Under the pieces are notes generated by a model that saw nothing but the letters and a program-made list of their open reading frames with translations, did not search any database and had not been told where the DNA came from. A DNA stretch of 64,000 bases. It comes from Arhodomonas sp052060015. GTDB taxonomy: Bacteria; Pseudomonadota; Gammaproteobacteria; Nitrococcales; Nitrococcaceae. The DNA lies in contig NZ_JBPODZ010000004.1 of the NCBI RefSeq assembly GCF_052060015.1, positions 124,001-188,000 of the forward strand. The letters run 5' to 3'. This document shows, piece after piece, positions 33,804 to 42,229 of this stretch (positions within the stretch are counted from its first letter, which is position 1; each line of letters begins with the position of its first letter). Both the position numbers and the translations under genes were made by a program.

Positions 33804-34496
33804 TCAGTCCGCCGGGTACTCGGCCAGTGTTACCGAGGCGACGGTTCGGCGCAGGCCCGCAAGCTGGTGCCGGAGCCGGTCCTCGGGTACGCACACGAGC
33901 AGGGGTATGTCCCGGCGCGCCTCCTCCGGGAGGGCCATCAGGTAGCGCTCGAGCAGCTCGAGCGCCTCCCCCTCGTGACAGCCGGGGGCGCCGCTGCGGC
34001 TGGCGACCCGAGCGGCGATGTGTGCCGCCTCCAGGGGAGCGACGCCGGCAATGGCCTCCGCGGGCAGCCCGGGGACGAGGAATTGGGAAGGGCACAGGCG
34101 CGCTGGCGGCTGCCCCCAGCTGCCGAGGATCACCAGGCGGGGGGCGGGCTCGCACTGCGGGGCCAAGGCGAGGGCGGGGCCCAGGCCGGCATCCTCTCCC
34201 AGGATCACGGGAGCGGATGAGAATCTTCGCGGCAACTCCTGCCCGGCGCTCGCATCGACGCGCACCGGTGAGCCCGGTCCTAGCTCCGCGGGCAGGGCAG
34301 CGGGTGGGAGTAGTCCCCCGACCCAGCCCTCCGCGGGGCTGGCATGATCCAGTGGCAGGCAGAAACGCCAGCCCTTGAAGTGGACCATTCGGAACGAGCC
34401 GGGTGCCGCCCGGCTCTCGCATCCGCTCAGGCGCAGCCACCACCAGCCGCCGGCTACGCGTTCGACGCCGGCGACCCGGGCCGGCTGGCGGCTCAT
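33804..34496 (-). CDS. PyrK-like or ferredoxin-reductase-like protein of unknown role
   Basis: The 230-residue product is poor in recognisable motifs. The layout suggests a degenerate ferredoxin-reductase/PyrK-type fold: an N-terminal beta-rich part (about 1-95), then ILGEDAGLGPALALA near 97, in the place of the GGGxGxxPL nucleotide loop. A Rossmann-like second half contains RLVILGSWG. No 2Fe-2S cysteine cluster is visible. It overlaps the dihydroorotase-like gene by 4 bp, so it belongs to the pyrimidine operon. Calling it a dihydroorotate-dehydrogenase partner is inference; no pyrD is in the window. Confidence 0.5.
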   Translation of the reverse strand: MSRQPARVAGVERVAGGWWWLRLSGCESRAAPGSFRMVHFKGWRFCLPLDHASPAEGWVGGLLPPAALPAELGPGSPVRVDASAGQELPRRFSSAPVILGEDAGLGPALALAPQCEPAPRLVILGSWGQPPARLCPSQFLVPGLPAEAIAGVAPLEAAHIAARVASRSGAPGCHEGEALELLERYLMALPEEARRDIPLLVCVPEDRLRHQLAGLRRTVASVTLAEYPAD

Positions 34497-35782
34497 TCCC
34501 GGGGCCCGTGGCGGTGCACGATCTCACCGCCCACCAAGGTGACGGTGGCGCGGCCGGTGAGCTCCCAGCCCAGGAAGGGGGAACTCCGGCCGCGGCTGCG
34601 CAGGGTCTCCGGGTGGCACCACCACACCGCCTCGGGATCAAAGACGCAGACGTCGGCGGGTCGGCCGGGCGTTAGGCGACCGGTGTCTAGGCCCAGCACC
34701 GAGGCCGGACCGCTGGTCAGTCGGGCGAGGGCGTCGGCCAGCCCGAGCACGTCCTCCTCCACCAGGCGCAGCGTCAGTGGCAGCAGGGTGTCGACTCCGG
34801 TGCCGCCGGGTGCGGTGGTGGCGAAGGGCCCCTCCTTGGCATCGCTGCCCCGGGGGCTGTGGCCGGAGCAGATCACCGGGATCTCGCCGTCGGCCACCGC
34901 CGCCCGGAGCGCTTCCCGATCCGCCTGGCTGCGCAATGGCGGCCGCAGGTGGAAACGGGCGTCGAACTCGCTCAAATCCTGCTCGGTGAGGAACAGTTGG
35001 GGCAGTGCCACGTCGGCGCTGATGGGCGCGCCGCTGCCATGGCCCTGACGAAGCAGCGGCAGGCTGAGGGCGCTCGAGAGCTGCGTGAAGTGGATGCGTG
35101 TGCCCTCGGCATCGGCTAGGGCGAGGGGCCGGGCGATGCCGGCGGTCTCCGCCGCCGCCGGGATGCCCGGTAGCCCCAGACGGGTCGCTACGGGGCCCTC
35201 GTGGGCGCAGCCCGCGACCCCGAGAAACGGATCCAGGGGGGCCAGCAGCACCGGCAGGTCGAAGGTGGTGGCGTATTCCAGGGCCCGGCGCAGCACCAGG
35301 GTATCGGTGAGCGGCGTCCCGCCGTCGCCCACCGCCGGGCAACCGGCCGTCTTAAGCGCCGCCATTTCGGTGAGCTGTTCGCCAGCGAGTCCGCGGGTCA
35401 GCGCGCCCACCGGCAGGACGCGGGCCCCGCCAGCGGCCCGGGCCCGGCGGTCGATCAGCTCGGCCACCGGGGGCGTGTCGGTCACCGGGTCGGTATCCGG
35501 CGGGCAGACCAGTGTCGTGATACCGGCCGCGGCCGCCGCCCGGGCCTCGCGGGCAATGGTGTCCGGGTGTTCCGGTCCGGGCCGTCCCAGGCGTGCGCCG
35601 ATGTCGATGAGTCCGGGGCAGACGATCTGTCCGGTGACCTCGATGACCTCATCCGGGGCGAACTCGGCGGGGATCTCACCTCGGTAGGCGATGCGTCCGT
35701 CGGTGATCCCCAGGTCTGCGGTACGGTCGTAGCCGTCCGCGGGGTCGATGATACGACCGCCACGCAGCAGGATGCGCATCAC
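34493..35782 (-). CDS. pyrX: Noncatalytic dihydroorotase-like subunit (PyrC'/PyrX)
   Basis: The 429-residue amidohydrolase-fold protein is clearly related to dihydroorotase (CPGLIDIGARLGRPG near 55-69, GPVATRLGLPGIPAAAE near 195). It lacks the metal-binding D-x-H-x-H: after D60 the two histidines are replaced by G62 and R64. The histidine of the usual HAED block is also missing (LLAPLDPFLG). It should therefore be inactive. In Pseudomonas such a PyrC' subunit is needed to assemble aspartate carbamoyltransferase with PyrB. Here it overlaps pyrB by 4 bp, which fits that role. An active dihydroorotase must be elsewhere. Confidence 0.9.
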   Translation of the reverse strand: MMRILLRGGRIIDPADGYDRTADLGITDGRIAYRGEIPAEFAPDEVIEVTGQIVCPGLIDIGARLGRPGPEHPDTIAREARAAAAAGITTLVCPPDTDPVTDTPPVAELIDRRARAAGGARVLPVGALTRGLAGEQLTEMAALKTAGCPAVGDGGTPLTDTLVLRRALEYATTFDLPVLLAPLDPFLGVAGCAHEGPVATRLGLPGIPAAAETAGIARPLALADAEGTRIHFTQLSSALSLPLLRQGHGSGAPISADVALPQLFLTEQDLSEFDARFHLRPPLRSQADREALRAAVADGEIPVICSGHSPRGSDAKEGPFATTAPGGTGVDTLLPLTLRLVEEDVLGLADALARLTSGPASVLGLDTGRLTPGRPADVCVFDPEAVWWCHPETLRSRGRSSPFLGWELTGRATVTLVGGEIVHRHGPRE

Positions 35783-36738
35783 CCCTCCCCCCCGTCGCGG
35801 CCACCGAGCACCATGGACATCACCGCCATTCGCACCGCGATCCCGTTGGTGACCTGTTCGAGGATCACCGACCGAGGGCCGTCCGCGACGGCGCTGTCGA
35901 TCTCCACCCCCCGATTGATGGGGCCCGGATGCATGACGACGGCATCGGGTCGGGCCACCCCCAGCCGCTCCTCGGTGATGCCGTAGTGCTGGAAATACTC
36001 CTGTTCGCTGGGCAGCATCGCTCCCTGCATGCGCTCGCGCTGCAGGCGCAGGGTGATCACCACGTCCACGTCGCGCAGCCCCGCTTCCAGATCGTGATAC
36101 ACGTGTACCCCAAGGGATTCGATCTCCCGTGGTAACAGCGTGCGCGGCGCGATGACCCGCACCTCCCCGGCGCCCAGACCGTTGAGGGCGTGGATCTGCG
36201 AGCGTGCCACCCGGGAATGGAGTATGTCGCCGACGATGGCCACCCGCAGCGGCTCGAAGGCGCCCTTGTGGCGGCGGATGGTGAACATGTCCAGCATCGC
36301 CTGCGTAGGGTGGGCGTGGCGTCCGTCGCCGGCATTGAGCACCGCGACATTGCCGCCCAGGTGTTCGGCGACGTAGGCGGCGGTACCGCTCTCGGCGTGG
36401 CGCACCACGAACATGTCCGCCTGCATCGCCTCCAGGTTGTGGAGCATATCCAGCAGGCTCTCGCCCTTGGTGGTGGTGGTGGCGACATTGACGTTAAGGA
36501 CATCCGCGGAGAGGCGCTTGGCGGCGAGCTCGAAGGTGGTGCGGGTGCGGGTGCTCGACTCGAAGAACAGGTTGATCACCGTGCGTCCGCGCAGCAGTGG
36601 GACCTTCTTTACCGACTTGCCGATCACGCCGGTGAACGATTCCGCGGTGTCCAGGATCCGCTCCAGCAGTTGCCGGGGCATGCCCTCCGTGGTGAGGAAG
36701 TGCCGGAGGCGACCCTGCTCGTCGATCTGCCCGCTCAT
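35779..36738 (-). CDS. pyrB: Aspartate carbamoyltransferase catalytic subunit
   Basis: PyrB makes carbamoyl-aspartate, the committed step of pyrimidine synthesis. The 319-residue product has the carbamoyl-phosphate site FFESSTRTRTTFE (58-70), HAHPTQAMLDMF near 137 and the C-terminal MHPGPINRGVEIDSAVADG. No pyrI is present. The overlap with the inactive dihydroorotase gene marks the class A, PyrB-PyrC' dodecamer type. It overlaps pyrR upstream by 4 bp. Confidence 0.96.
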   Translation of the reverse strand: MSGQIDEQGRLRHFLTTEGMPRQLLERILDTAESFTGVIGKSVKKVPLLRGRTVINLFFESSTRTRTTFELAAKRLSADVLNVNVATTTTKGESLLDMLHNLEAMQADMFVVRHAESGTAAYVAEHLGGNVAVLNAGDGRHAHPTQAMLDMFTIRRHKGAFEPLRVAIVGDILHSRVARSQIHALNGLGAGEVRVIAPRTLLPREIESLGVHVYHDLEAGLRDVDVVITLRLQRERMQGAMLPSEQEYFQHYGITEERLGVARPDAVVMHPGPINRGVEIDSAVADGPRSVILEQVTNGIAVRMAVMSMVLGGRDGGEG

Positions 36739-37244
36739 TGCCCGCGCCGCTCGATGCTCAGGGTCAGGGGATCGGGGCCGCCGAGCCGTACCGCCTCGTC
36801 GCTGCCTAGCTCGGCGGTGGTCCCGACGACATCGGCGCAGACCGGCAGCTCGCGGCCGCCGCGGTCGACGAGCACGGCCAGCCGTACGGCGGAGGGGCGG
36901 CCGTAGTCGAAGAGCTCATTGAGCGCGGCCCGCACCGTGCGCCCGGACTGGAGGACGTCGTCCACCAGCAGGATTACCCGGTCATCGATGGGGAACGGCA
37001 GCTCCGAGGGGCGCACGTGGGGGTTCACCCCGATCCGGGAGAAGTCGTCGCGGTAGAAGTTGATGTCCAGTCGGCCCGGATGCCCGGCGAGGCCCAGATC
37101 GCGGTGGAGCCGCTCGGCGAGCCATACCCCGCCGGTATGGATGCCCACCATGGCCAGCCGTTGGGGGGGATATGCCGCCGCTAAGGGCCGCAACCCGTCA
37201 CGGAGGCGCTGCAGGGCGGTATCGATATCCGGCAGTGTGCTCAT
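36735..37244 (-). CDS. pyrR: PyrR bifunctional regulator/uracil phosphoribosyltransferase
   Basis: The 169-residue phosphoribosyltransferase-fold protein starts at ATG 37242-37244, which overlaps the ruvX stop. The PRPP-binding loop is VILLVDDVLQSGRT (90-103), and the domain order follows PyrR: IHTGGVWLAERL near 35 and VLVDRGGRELP near 124. In Pseudomonas the homologous gene sits in the same ruvX-pyrR-pyrB-pyrC' order. Whether it controls mRNA attenuation here is unknown; no PyrR-type leader is visible, as the gene is embedded in a tight operon. Confidence 0.93.
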   Translation of the reverse strand: MSTLPDIDTALQRLRDGLRPLAAAYPPQRLAMVGIHTGGVWLAERLHRDLGLAGHPGRLDINFYRDDFSRIGVNPHVRPSELPFPIDDRVILLVDDVLQSGRTVRAALNELFDYGRPSAVRLAVLVDRGGRELPVCADVVGTTAELGSDEAVRLGGPDPLTLSIERRGQ

Positions 37245-37669
37245 GCGCCTTTCCCCTCGGCCAGCCAGGTTTCCAGGATCACGGCCGCGGCCGCGGCGTC
37301 GAGGCGGGCCTTCTCGTCCCTCCCCCGCACCGCACGGCCGTCGGCGGCGAGCCTGGCGGCGGCCTCCCGCGAAGACAGGGTTTCGTCGACGGTGTATACC
37401 GGACGTCGGAACCGGCCAGCGAGTCGCCGCGCGAAGCGCTCCGCGCCGGCGGTGATCTCGCCGTCGGAGCCGTCGGCCCGGCGCGGCACCCCTACTACGA
37501 GCGCCTGCGGTTGCCATTGCTCGATCAGCGTCGCTACCTCCCCCCATGCCGGGCTCCCCCCTTCCGCGGCCAGGGTGCGCAGGGGGCGGGCGCTGCCGGT
37601 GACCCCCTCGCCCACGGCGACACCGATGCGGGCCAGGCCGTAATCGAAGCCCAGTAAGGTTCCGTTCAT
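37241..37669 (-). CDS. ruvX: Holliday junction resolvase-like RuvX (YqgF)
   Basis: This 142-residue RNase H-fold protein starts LLGFDYGLARIGVAVG, with the catalytic Asp at residue 9. VVGVPRRADGSDG near 59 and the terminal DEKARLDAAAAAVIL carry the other acidic residues. YqgF is implicated in pre-16S rRNA processing and possibly in junction cleavage. It lies 5 bp after yqgE and overlaps pyrR by 4 bp; yqgE-ruvX is a conserved pair. Confidence 0.93.
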   Translation of the reverse strand: MNGTLLGFDYGLARIGVAVGEGVTGSARPLRTLAAEGGSPAWGEVATLIEQWQPQALVVGVPRRADGSDGEITAGAERFARRLAGRFRRPVYTVDETLSSREAAARLAADGRAVRGRDEKARLDAAAAAVILETWLAEGKGA

Positions 37670-37674
37670 GGGCC

Positions 37675-38256
37675 TCAGGCGTGCCCGGACTCGGAGGACA
37701 GCCGGTTGAGATCCACGCCGAGCAACGCGGCGGCCGCCCGCCAGCGCTCGTCGGGGGCCTGGTGGAATAGCAACCCCGGCGTGGCGGGGCCGTTCAGCCA
37801 GGCGTTCTCGGCGAGCTCCTGCTCCAGCTGGCCCGCGCCCCAGCCCGCATAGCCCAGTGCCAGCAGCCATTCCTCCGGTCCCTCGCCGCGGGCGATGGCC
37901 TCCAGGATGTCCCGTGAGGTGGTCACCGCCAGCTCGTCGGTGACGGCCCGCGAGGCCTCCCACGAGCCCACCGGGCGGTGGAGCACGAAGCCGCGCTCGC
38001 GCTGCACCGGGCCGCCGGCGTACACGGGGTGATCGGCGATGCCCTCGTCGGTCACGGTAATATCCAGGTGCTCCAAGAGCTCACCGACCCGGAGACCTGC
38101 CGGGCGGTTGATGACGATGCCCAGGGCGCCCTCCTCGGAGTGCTCGCAGAGATAGGTGACGCTCTGCGCGAAATTGGGGTCCGCGAGCGCAGGCATCGCG
38201 ATGAGCAGATGATTCGTGAGATCGTTACGGTTACCCATGGGCACAGTATCCGCCAT
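37675..38256 (-). CDS. yqgE: YqgE/AlgH family protein (DUF179)
   Basis: The DUF179 protein has up to 193 residues and contains the opening block LTNHLLIAMPALADPNFAQSV, the GIVINRPAGL motif near 46 and YAGGPVQRERGFVLHR-type sequence near 79. Two starts are possible: ATG 38254-38256 or ATG 38236-38238 (MGNRNDL...). The second is nearer the usual family start, but neither has a strong ribosome site. The biochemical role is unknown. It lies 35 bp behind tonB and 5 bp before ruvX. Confidence 0.92.
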   Translation of the reverse strand: MADTVPMGNRNDLTNHLLIAMPALADPNFAQSVTYLCEHSEEGALGIVINRPAGLRVGELLEHLDITVTDEGIADHPVYAGGPVQRERGFVLHRPVGSWEASRAVTDELAVTTSRDILEAIARGEGPEEWLLALGYAGWGAGQLEQELAENAWLNGPATPGLLFHQAPDERWRAAAALLGVDLNRLSSESGHA

Positions 38257-38291
38257 GGGTCTCGCCGCTCACAAGCCTCCCGCGCGCCCGA

Positions 38292-39263
38292 TCACCGGTC
38301 CGCCCGGAAGCGCTGGCCTTGGCGGAATTCCCAGGTGCGGGTAATCACCAGCTGCTCGCTGCCCTGCAGGACCGCATCCGGCACCGGGGCGAAGGGGGCG
38401 GCCAGATCGACGATCCGCAGGGCCGCCGCATCGAGCAGGGAATGGGGAGAGGGCTCGAGCAGGCGCGTGTCCACCACGCTGCCGTCGGGGCGCAGGATGA
38501 CCTCCAGGATGAGCCGCCCCGATAGGCCGCGTTGGCGGGCCTCCGCCGGATAGTTCAGGTTGCCCACCCGCTCGACCTTGTCGATCCAGCCGCGCATATA
38601 CTCCGCGGCCGCGTGCTCGCGGGTGCGCGCGGTGATGCGGCGACGGTCGGGAAACTCCGATTCCGCGGGGCGGTCGTCCTCGCCGAATGCGCCCCGGGAA
38701 ACCAGCTCCCGGGAGCTCGCGAGCAGCTGACCGGCCTCCACGGCGGGCTCGTCGGGCTCTGCCGCAGCGGGCTCCTCACCGCCACGGTCGGCGGGGGTCG
38801 CTGTTGCCTCGCGGGCCCGGACCACCTCCGGCTCCGCTTCCCCCGGCCGCTCCGGTGATGTATCGGCTGATGTATCGGCTGCCGCGGGCGCGGGGTCCTC
38901 CGGGGCGGGCTGCGGGGGTTCGTCCAAAGCGGAGGGTTGCTGCGGTTGTTCCAGCGGTGGGCTTACCGGCACGGGCTCCGCCGGTGCCGGCAGCGGGCGT
39001 CCGGGTGCGGGTATGCCACGGGCGGCATCGGGGCTCGTGCGCTCCCCGCCACCGGCCTGGTCCTCCGCGGCGATTCGCTCTGCGTCCTCCACCGGCGCGG
39101 GCTGCGGTGTCGTTACTAGGGTGAGGTCCAACATCGGCGGTGACGGACGCGGTTCCGGTGGGTCCCAGCTCAGGCCCACCGCGAACACCACCAGCCCGTG
39201 GACCAGGGCGGAGAGGAGCAGGAATGTGCCGAGGCCCGGCCCGGGGGCCCTATTCGATGCCAT
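38292..39263 (-). CDS. tonB: TonB-family energy transducer
   Basis: The 323-residue product has one N-terminal membrane helix (about 12-31). A long Pro/Glu/Ala-rich periplasmic spacer (about 35-205) follows, then a C-terminal TonB domain (YPAEARQRGLSGRLILEVIL and the LLDAAALRIVDLAAPFAPVP end). It overlaps the upstream Gx gene by 14 bp. In Pseudomonas the TonB3 gene occupies the same place (gshB-tonB3-yqgE) and has been linked to twitching motility, so a pilus-related rather than iron-related role is plausible. No ExbB/ExbD genes are nearby. Confidence 0.9.
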   Translation of the reverse strand: MASNRAPGPGLGTFLLLSALVHGLVVFAVGLSWDPPEPRPSPPMLDLTLVTTPQPAPVEDAERIAAEDQAGGGERTSPDAARGIPAPGRPLPAPAEPVPVSPPLEQPQQPSALDEPPQPAPEDPAPAAADTSADTSPERPGEAEPEVVRAREATATPADRGGEEPAAAEPDEPAVEAGQLLASSRELVSRGAFGEDDRPAESEFPDRRRITARTREHAAAEYMRGWIDKVERVGNLNYPAEARQRGLSGRLILEVILRPDGSVVDTRLLEPSPHSLLDAAALRIVDLAAPFAPVPDAVLQGSEQLVITRTWEFRQGQRFRADR

Positions 39264-39810
39264 CGCTGATCTCGTCCGCGGCGTAGCTGCTCGCCCGGCC
39301 GTGCCCGCGCGTCCGGCGCAGCACGGCGCCGGCGATTATACCGTTGACCACGCCGAAGACGAGGGCCGCGGTCATCAGCCAGGGGAACAGGTAGGGCAGC
39401 GCCGGGTGCGGGATGAGTAGCCCCCAGGCGAGCAGGAACTGTCCCGTCATGTGGGCGCAGGCGGCGAGGACGCTGTAGCCCAGCGCACCGGTGCCGGGCA
39501 GCAGGCGCCCCAAACCCAGGGCCGCAACCGCCGCGGACGCGCCGGCCAGTGCCAGGAGGAAGCCCGGCGAGAGGAAGTTCCCGAGGAGCAGGCTCGCCGC
39601 AAAGACGCGCAGTATCGCTACCCACGCCGCGACACGCCAGCCATAGCGGCACACGGCGAATACCGTGATGACGTTGGCGAGCCCGGGCTTGATACCCGGC
39701 ACCGGCGAGGGTAGTTGGGCCTCCAGGGCGTGGATGCCCGTGGCGAGTGCCGCCAGCCAGGCGATGCGGACATCCTCGCGGGTGGCCGTGACCGGTTCCG
39801 GCGTGCTCAT
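39250..39810 (-). CDS. Gx transporter family membrane protein (PF07456-like)
   Basis: The 186-residue polytopic membrane protein has about five hydrophobic segments. It contains the family block LEAQLPSPVPGIKPGLANVITVF near 30-52 and ANVITVFAVCRYGW after it. The family is annotated as Gx transporter or heptaprenyl-diphosphate synthase component I, but its true activity is unsettled. The start is ATG 39808-39810, overlapping the NusG-II gene by 4 bp. In many bacteria it travels with ApbE and NusG-domain-II proteins, as here, which points to membrane flavin or redox biology. Confidence 0.85.
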   Translation of the reverse strand: MSTPEPVTATREDVRIAWLAALATGIHALEAQLPSPVPGIKPGLANVITVFAVCRYGWRVAAWVAILRVFAASLLLGNFLSPGFLLALAGASAAVAALGLGRLLPGTGALGYSVLAACAHMTGQFLLAWGLLIPHPALPYLFPWLMTAALVFGVVNGIIAGAVLRRTRGHGRASSYAADEISDGIE

Positions 39811-40166
39811 TGGTTGATCGCGTCCAGCCGGGAGTCGGCGCCCTCGACGCTGATCACCACCCGGTTGGGCAGGCAGACGGCGCTCTCGCCGGCATCCCGA
39901 AGCCAGCCGGCGCGCACGCACAGCTTGCGTCGGCCGGGTGAGTCGGTCACCCGCACCCCACCGTCGGCGACCTCCACCGTGGTCGTGCCGAGGGCACCAC
40001 GGACCTCCAGGCTCTGCGCCCGGTCCAGGGGCAGGCGCCGGTAGTGCTCGCCTTCCACCCAGACCTCCGCGTGGGTGGCCGCCTGTGGTGCAGGCCGTAG
40101 GCTGGCATGGAGGTAGCCGGTGAGCGTGACCGCCGCAGCCAGGATGAGCGCATCGGTGACGCTCAC
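39807..40166 (-). CDS. NusG domain II-containing small membrane-anchored protein
   Basis: The 119-residue product starts at GTG 40164-40166, which overlaps the apbE stop (GTGA) and follows GGAGGAGGT. An N-terminal hydrophobic segment (about 4-20) is followed by a small beta domain resembling NusG domain II (YRRLPLDRAQSLEVRG and PNRVVISVEG). Two Cys (near 82 and 99, in KLCVRAGWL and ESAVCLPNR) could form a disulfide. Such proteins lie next to apbE and PF07456 genes in many genomes; their function is unknown. Confidence 0.82.
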   Translation of the reverse strand: MSVTDALILAAAVTLTGYLHASLRPAPQAATHAEVWVEGEHYRRLPLDRAQSLEVRGALGTTTVEVADGGVRVTDSPGRRKLCVRAGWLRDAGESAVCLPNRVVISVEGADSRLDAINQ

Positions 40167-41212
40167 AGCGCCACCTCCTCCGCGACCTCCGGTTCGGGCT
40201 CTGCCTCGAAGCGGAGTCGTTCCGCCATCGCCGCACTGAGATGGGCGCGCCCATGGGCATCCATCAGCAGCACATACCGGATCCCCATGGACCGGGCCAC
40301 CGCCTGCCACTGCCCGGGGCCGGCGACGAACAGCGCGGTCGCCGCGGCGTCCGCCCGAGCCGGGTCATCGTCGATCACCGTCACCGAACGCACCCCGCGG
40401 GCGGGCCGACCAGTGCGCGGGTCCAGGATGTGATGGTAGCGGCGCCCGCCATGGGTGAAGTAACGCTCGTAATCCCCGGAGGTGAAGATCGCCTCGCCGG
40501 CCTGCAGGCGGGCGGTGGCAAGGAGGCCCTCGCCGCGGGGGGCGCGGATGCCGATCCGCCAGTCACGCCCCGGGGGACGGCCATGGGTGGCGATATCCCC
40601 GCCGAGGCTGACCACCGCAGCCCCTGCACCGCGCCGGCGGAGCAAGGCGGTGATGCGCTCCGCCGCCACCCCCTTGGCAAAGCCACCGAAGTCAATGCGC
40701 ACCCGGGGGTCCGTGCTGTGTATTCGTACCTCGTCCCGTCGTACGGCGGCCAGCGAGGGTGCCGGGTCGGTGAGGGCGGCGATGGCCTCCTCCGGCGGCG
40801 GGGCGTCAGGGAGGTCGGCGCCCGCGTGGAAGCCCCAGAGCCGGGTGAGCGCGCCGAGCCCGCCGTTGAAGTGCCCCTCGCTGGCGGCCTCTAGCTCCCG
40901 GGCGCGGTCTATCAGCCCCCCCAGATCCGGCTCGATGGCCGTCGCCCGCCCCTCCGCCAAGCGGCGGTTGATGGCAGCAAGGCCGTCGCCTTCCCACGGG
41001 TGCCACTGCCGGTGCCAGTCCTCCAGGCGCTGACCGGTTTGCTCCGCCGCCTCGGCAAAGGCCGTTTCATCAAGGCCGTAGGCGGTGAGCTCGATGAAGG
41101 TCCCGAACGCATACAGCCGCTCGCTGTGCCGGGGTACGTCGCTGCTGCAGGAAGCGGCCAGCACCACCGCGCTCGCCACCACCAGGCCACGCCGCAGGGT
41201 GCGGGCGATCAC
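40163..41212 (-). CDS. apbE: FAD:protein FMN transferase ApbE, lipoprotein
   Basis: ApbE attaches FMN covalently to Thr/Ser of target proteins such as NqrB/C and RnfD/G. The 349-residue product starts with a lipoprotein signal whose lipobox is LAASC (Cys near residue 22), so it faces the periplasm. FGTFIELTAYG, DFGGFAKGVAAERI near 175, SLGGDIATHG near 203 and the terminal-domain metal Asp/Thr block (RADAAATALFV) are intact. It starts with GTG overlapping gshB. No nqr or rnf target genes are in the window, so the flavinylated partner is unknown. Confidence 0.92.
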   Translation of the reverse strand: MIARTLRRGLVVASAVVLAASCSSDVPRHSERLYAFGTFIELTAYGLDETAFAEAAEQTGQRLEDWHRQWHPWEGDGLAAINRRLAEGRATAIEPDLGGLIDRARELEAASEGHFNGGLGALTRLWGFHAGADLPDAPPPEEAIAALTDPAPSLAAVRRDEVRIHSTDPRVRIDFGGFAKGVAAERITALLRRRGAGAAVVSLGGDIATHGRPPGRDWRIGIRAPRGEGLLATARLQAGEAIFTSGDYERYFTHGGRRYHHILDPRTGRPARGVRSVTVIDDDPARADAAATALFVAGPGQWQAVARSMGIRYVLLMDAHGRAHLSAAMAERLRFEAEPEPEVAEEVAL

Positions 41213-42165
41213 CGGCGGCGCTCGAGCTCCGCGGCGATCCCGTCGAAGAGCTCGCCGGCGATGTTCATGCCATACAAGTGATCGAGCTCGCGCACGCAGG
41301 TGGGGCTGGTGATATTGATCTCGGTGAGATAGTCGCCGATGACGTCGAGGCCGGCGAAGGTGATGCCGCGCGCCTGCAGCCCCGGACGCACCTCCTCGAC
41401 GATCCAGCGGTCGCGCTCGGTGAGCTCCACGCCCTCGCCGCGGCCACCGGCGGCGATGTTGCCGCGGGTCTCGCCGGCCGCCGGAACCCGGGCCAGGGCG
41501 TAGGGCACCGGCTCACCGTCGATGACCAGGATGCGCTTGTCGCCGGCGCTGATCTCGGGGAGGTAGCGCTGCGCCATGACGTAGTGCTCGCCGCCGCCGC
41601 TGAGGGTCTCGATGATCACCGTGGTGTTGGGGTCGCCGTCGTTGAGCACGAACACGGACTCGCCGCCCATCCCATGGAGCGGCTTGAGCACGGCCCGACC
41701 ATGCTCGGCGATGAAGGCCTTGATACGCTCGGCGCGCATGTCCACCAGCGTCGGGGCACAGCACTGGGGGAAATGGGTGGCGAAGAGCTTTTCCTGGGCG
41801 TCGCGCAATGCCGCCGGCCGGTTCACCACCAGGGCCCCCTCGCGTTCCGCCGCCTCGAGGATGTGGGTGGCGTAGGTGAACTCGTAGTCCACCGGTGGGT
41901 CCTTGCGCATCAGGATGACGTCGAGCTCGGCGAGCTCCGCCTCCCGTCCATCACCGAGGGTGAACCAGTCGTGGCGGTCGTCACGCACCCGGAGCTCGCG
42001 CATATGGGCCCGGGCGGTGCCGTCGCGCAGGGAGAGGTCGCCCAGCTCCATGTACTGGATCGGCCAGCCGCGCCGCTGCGCCTCCAAGAGCATGGCCAGG
42101 GTGGTGTCCTTGTAGGGCTTGATGTGGGCGATGGGGTCCATCACCACGCCGAGTCGAACGCTCAT
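41209..42165 (-). CDS. gshB: Glutathione synthetase
   Basis: This ATP-grasp ligase joins gamma-glutamylcysteine and glycine. The start is ATG 42163-42165, preceded by GGGGGAGCGGAG (318 residues). GVVMDPIAHIKPYKD is the typical N-terminus. RAVLKPLHGMGGESVF near 155 is the ATP-grasp loop, and INITSPTCVRELD near 290 ends the active site. It overlaps apbE by 4 bp and is divergent from pilG, the same gshB/pilG arrangement as in Pseudomonas. Confidence 0.96.
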   Translation of the reverse strand: MSVRLGVVMDPIAHIKPYKDTTLAMLLEAQRRGWPIQYMELGDLSLRDGTARAHMRELRVRDDRHDWFTLGDGREAELAELDVILMRKDPPVDYEFTYATHILEAAEREGALVVNRPAALRDAQEKLFATHFPQCCAPTLVDMRAERIKAFIAEHGRAVLKPLHGMGGESVFVLNDGDPNTTVIIETLSGGGEHYVMAQRYLPEISAGDKRILVIDGEPVPYALARVPAAGETRGNIAAGGRGEGVELTERDRWIVEEVRPGLQARGITFAGLDVIGDYLTEINITSPTCVRELDHLYGMNIAGELFDGIAAELERRR

Positions 42166-42229
42166 CTCCGCTCCCCCGCGCTGGCGGTGTGGATGCAATC
42201 ACAGAATATGTCGGCAGGCTGCGGTCCGA

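Noticed and set aside
34493..35782. Calling the dihydroorotase homologue a pseudogene
   Set aside because: The frame is intact, full length and translationally coupled to pyrB, and dead PyrC' subunits are known to be structural.
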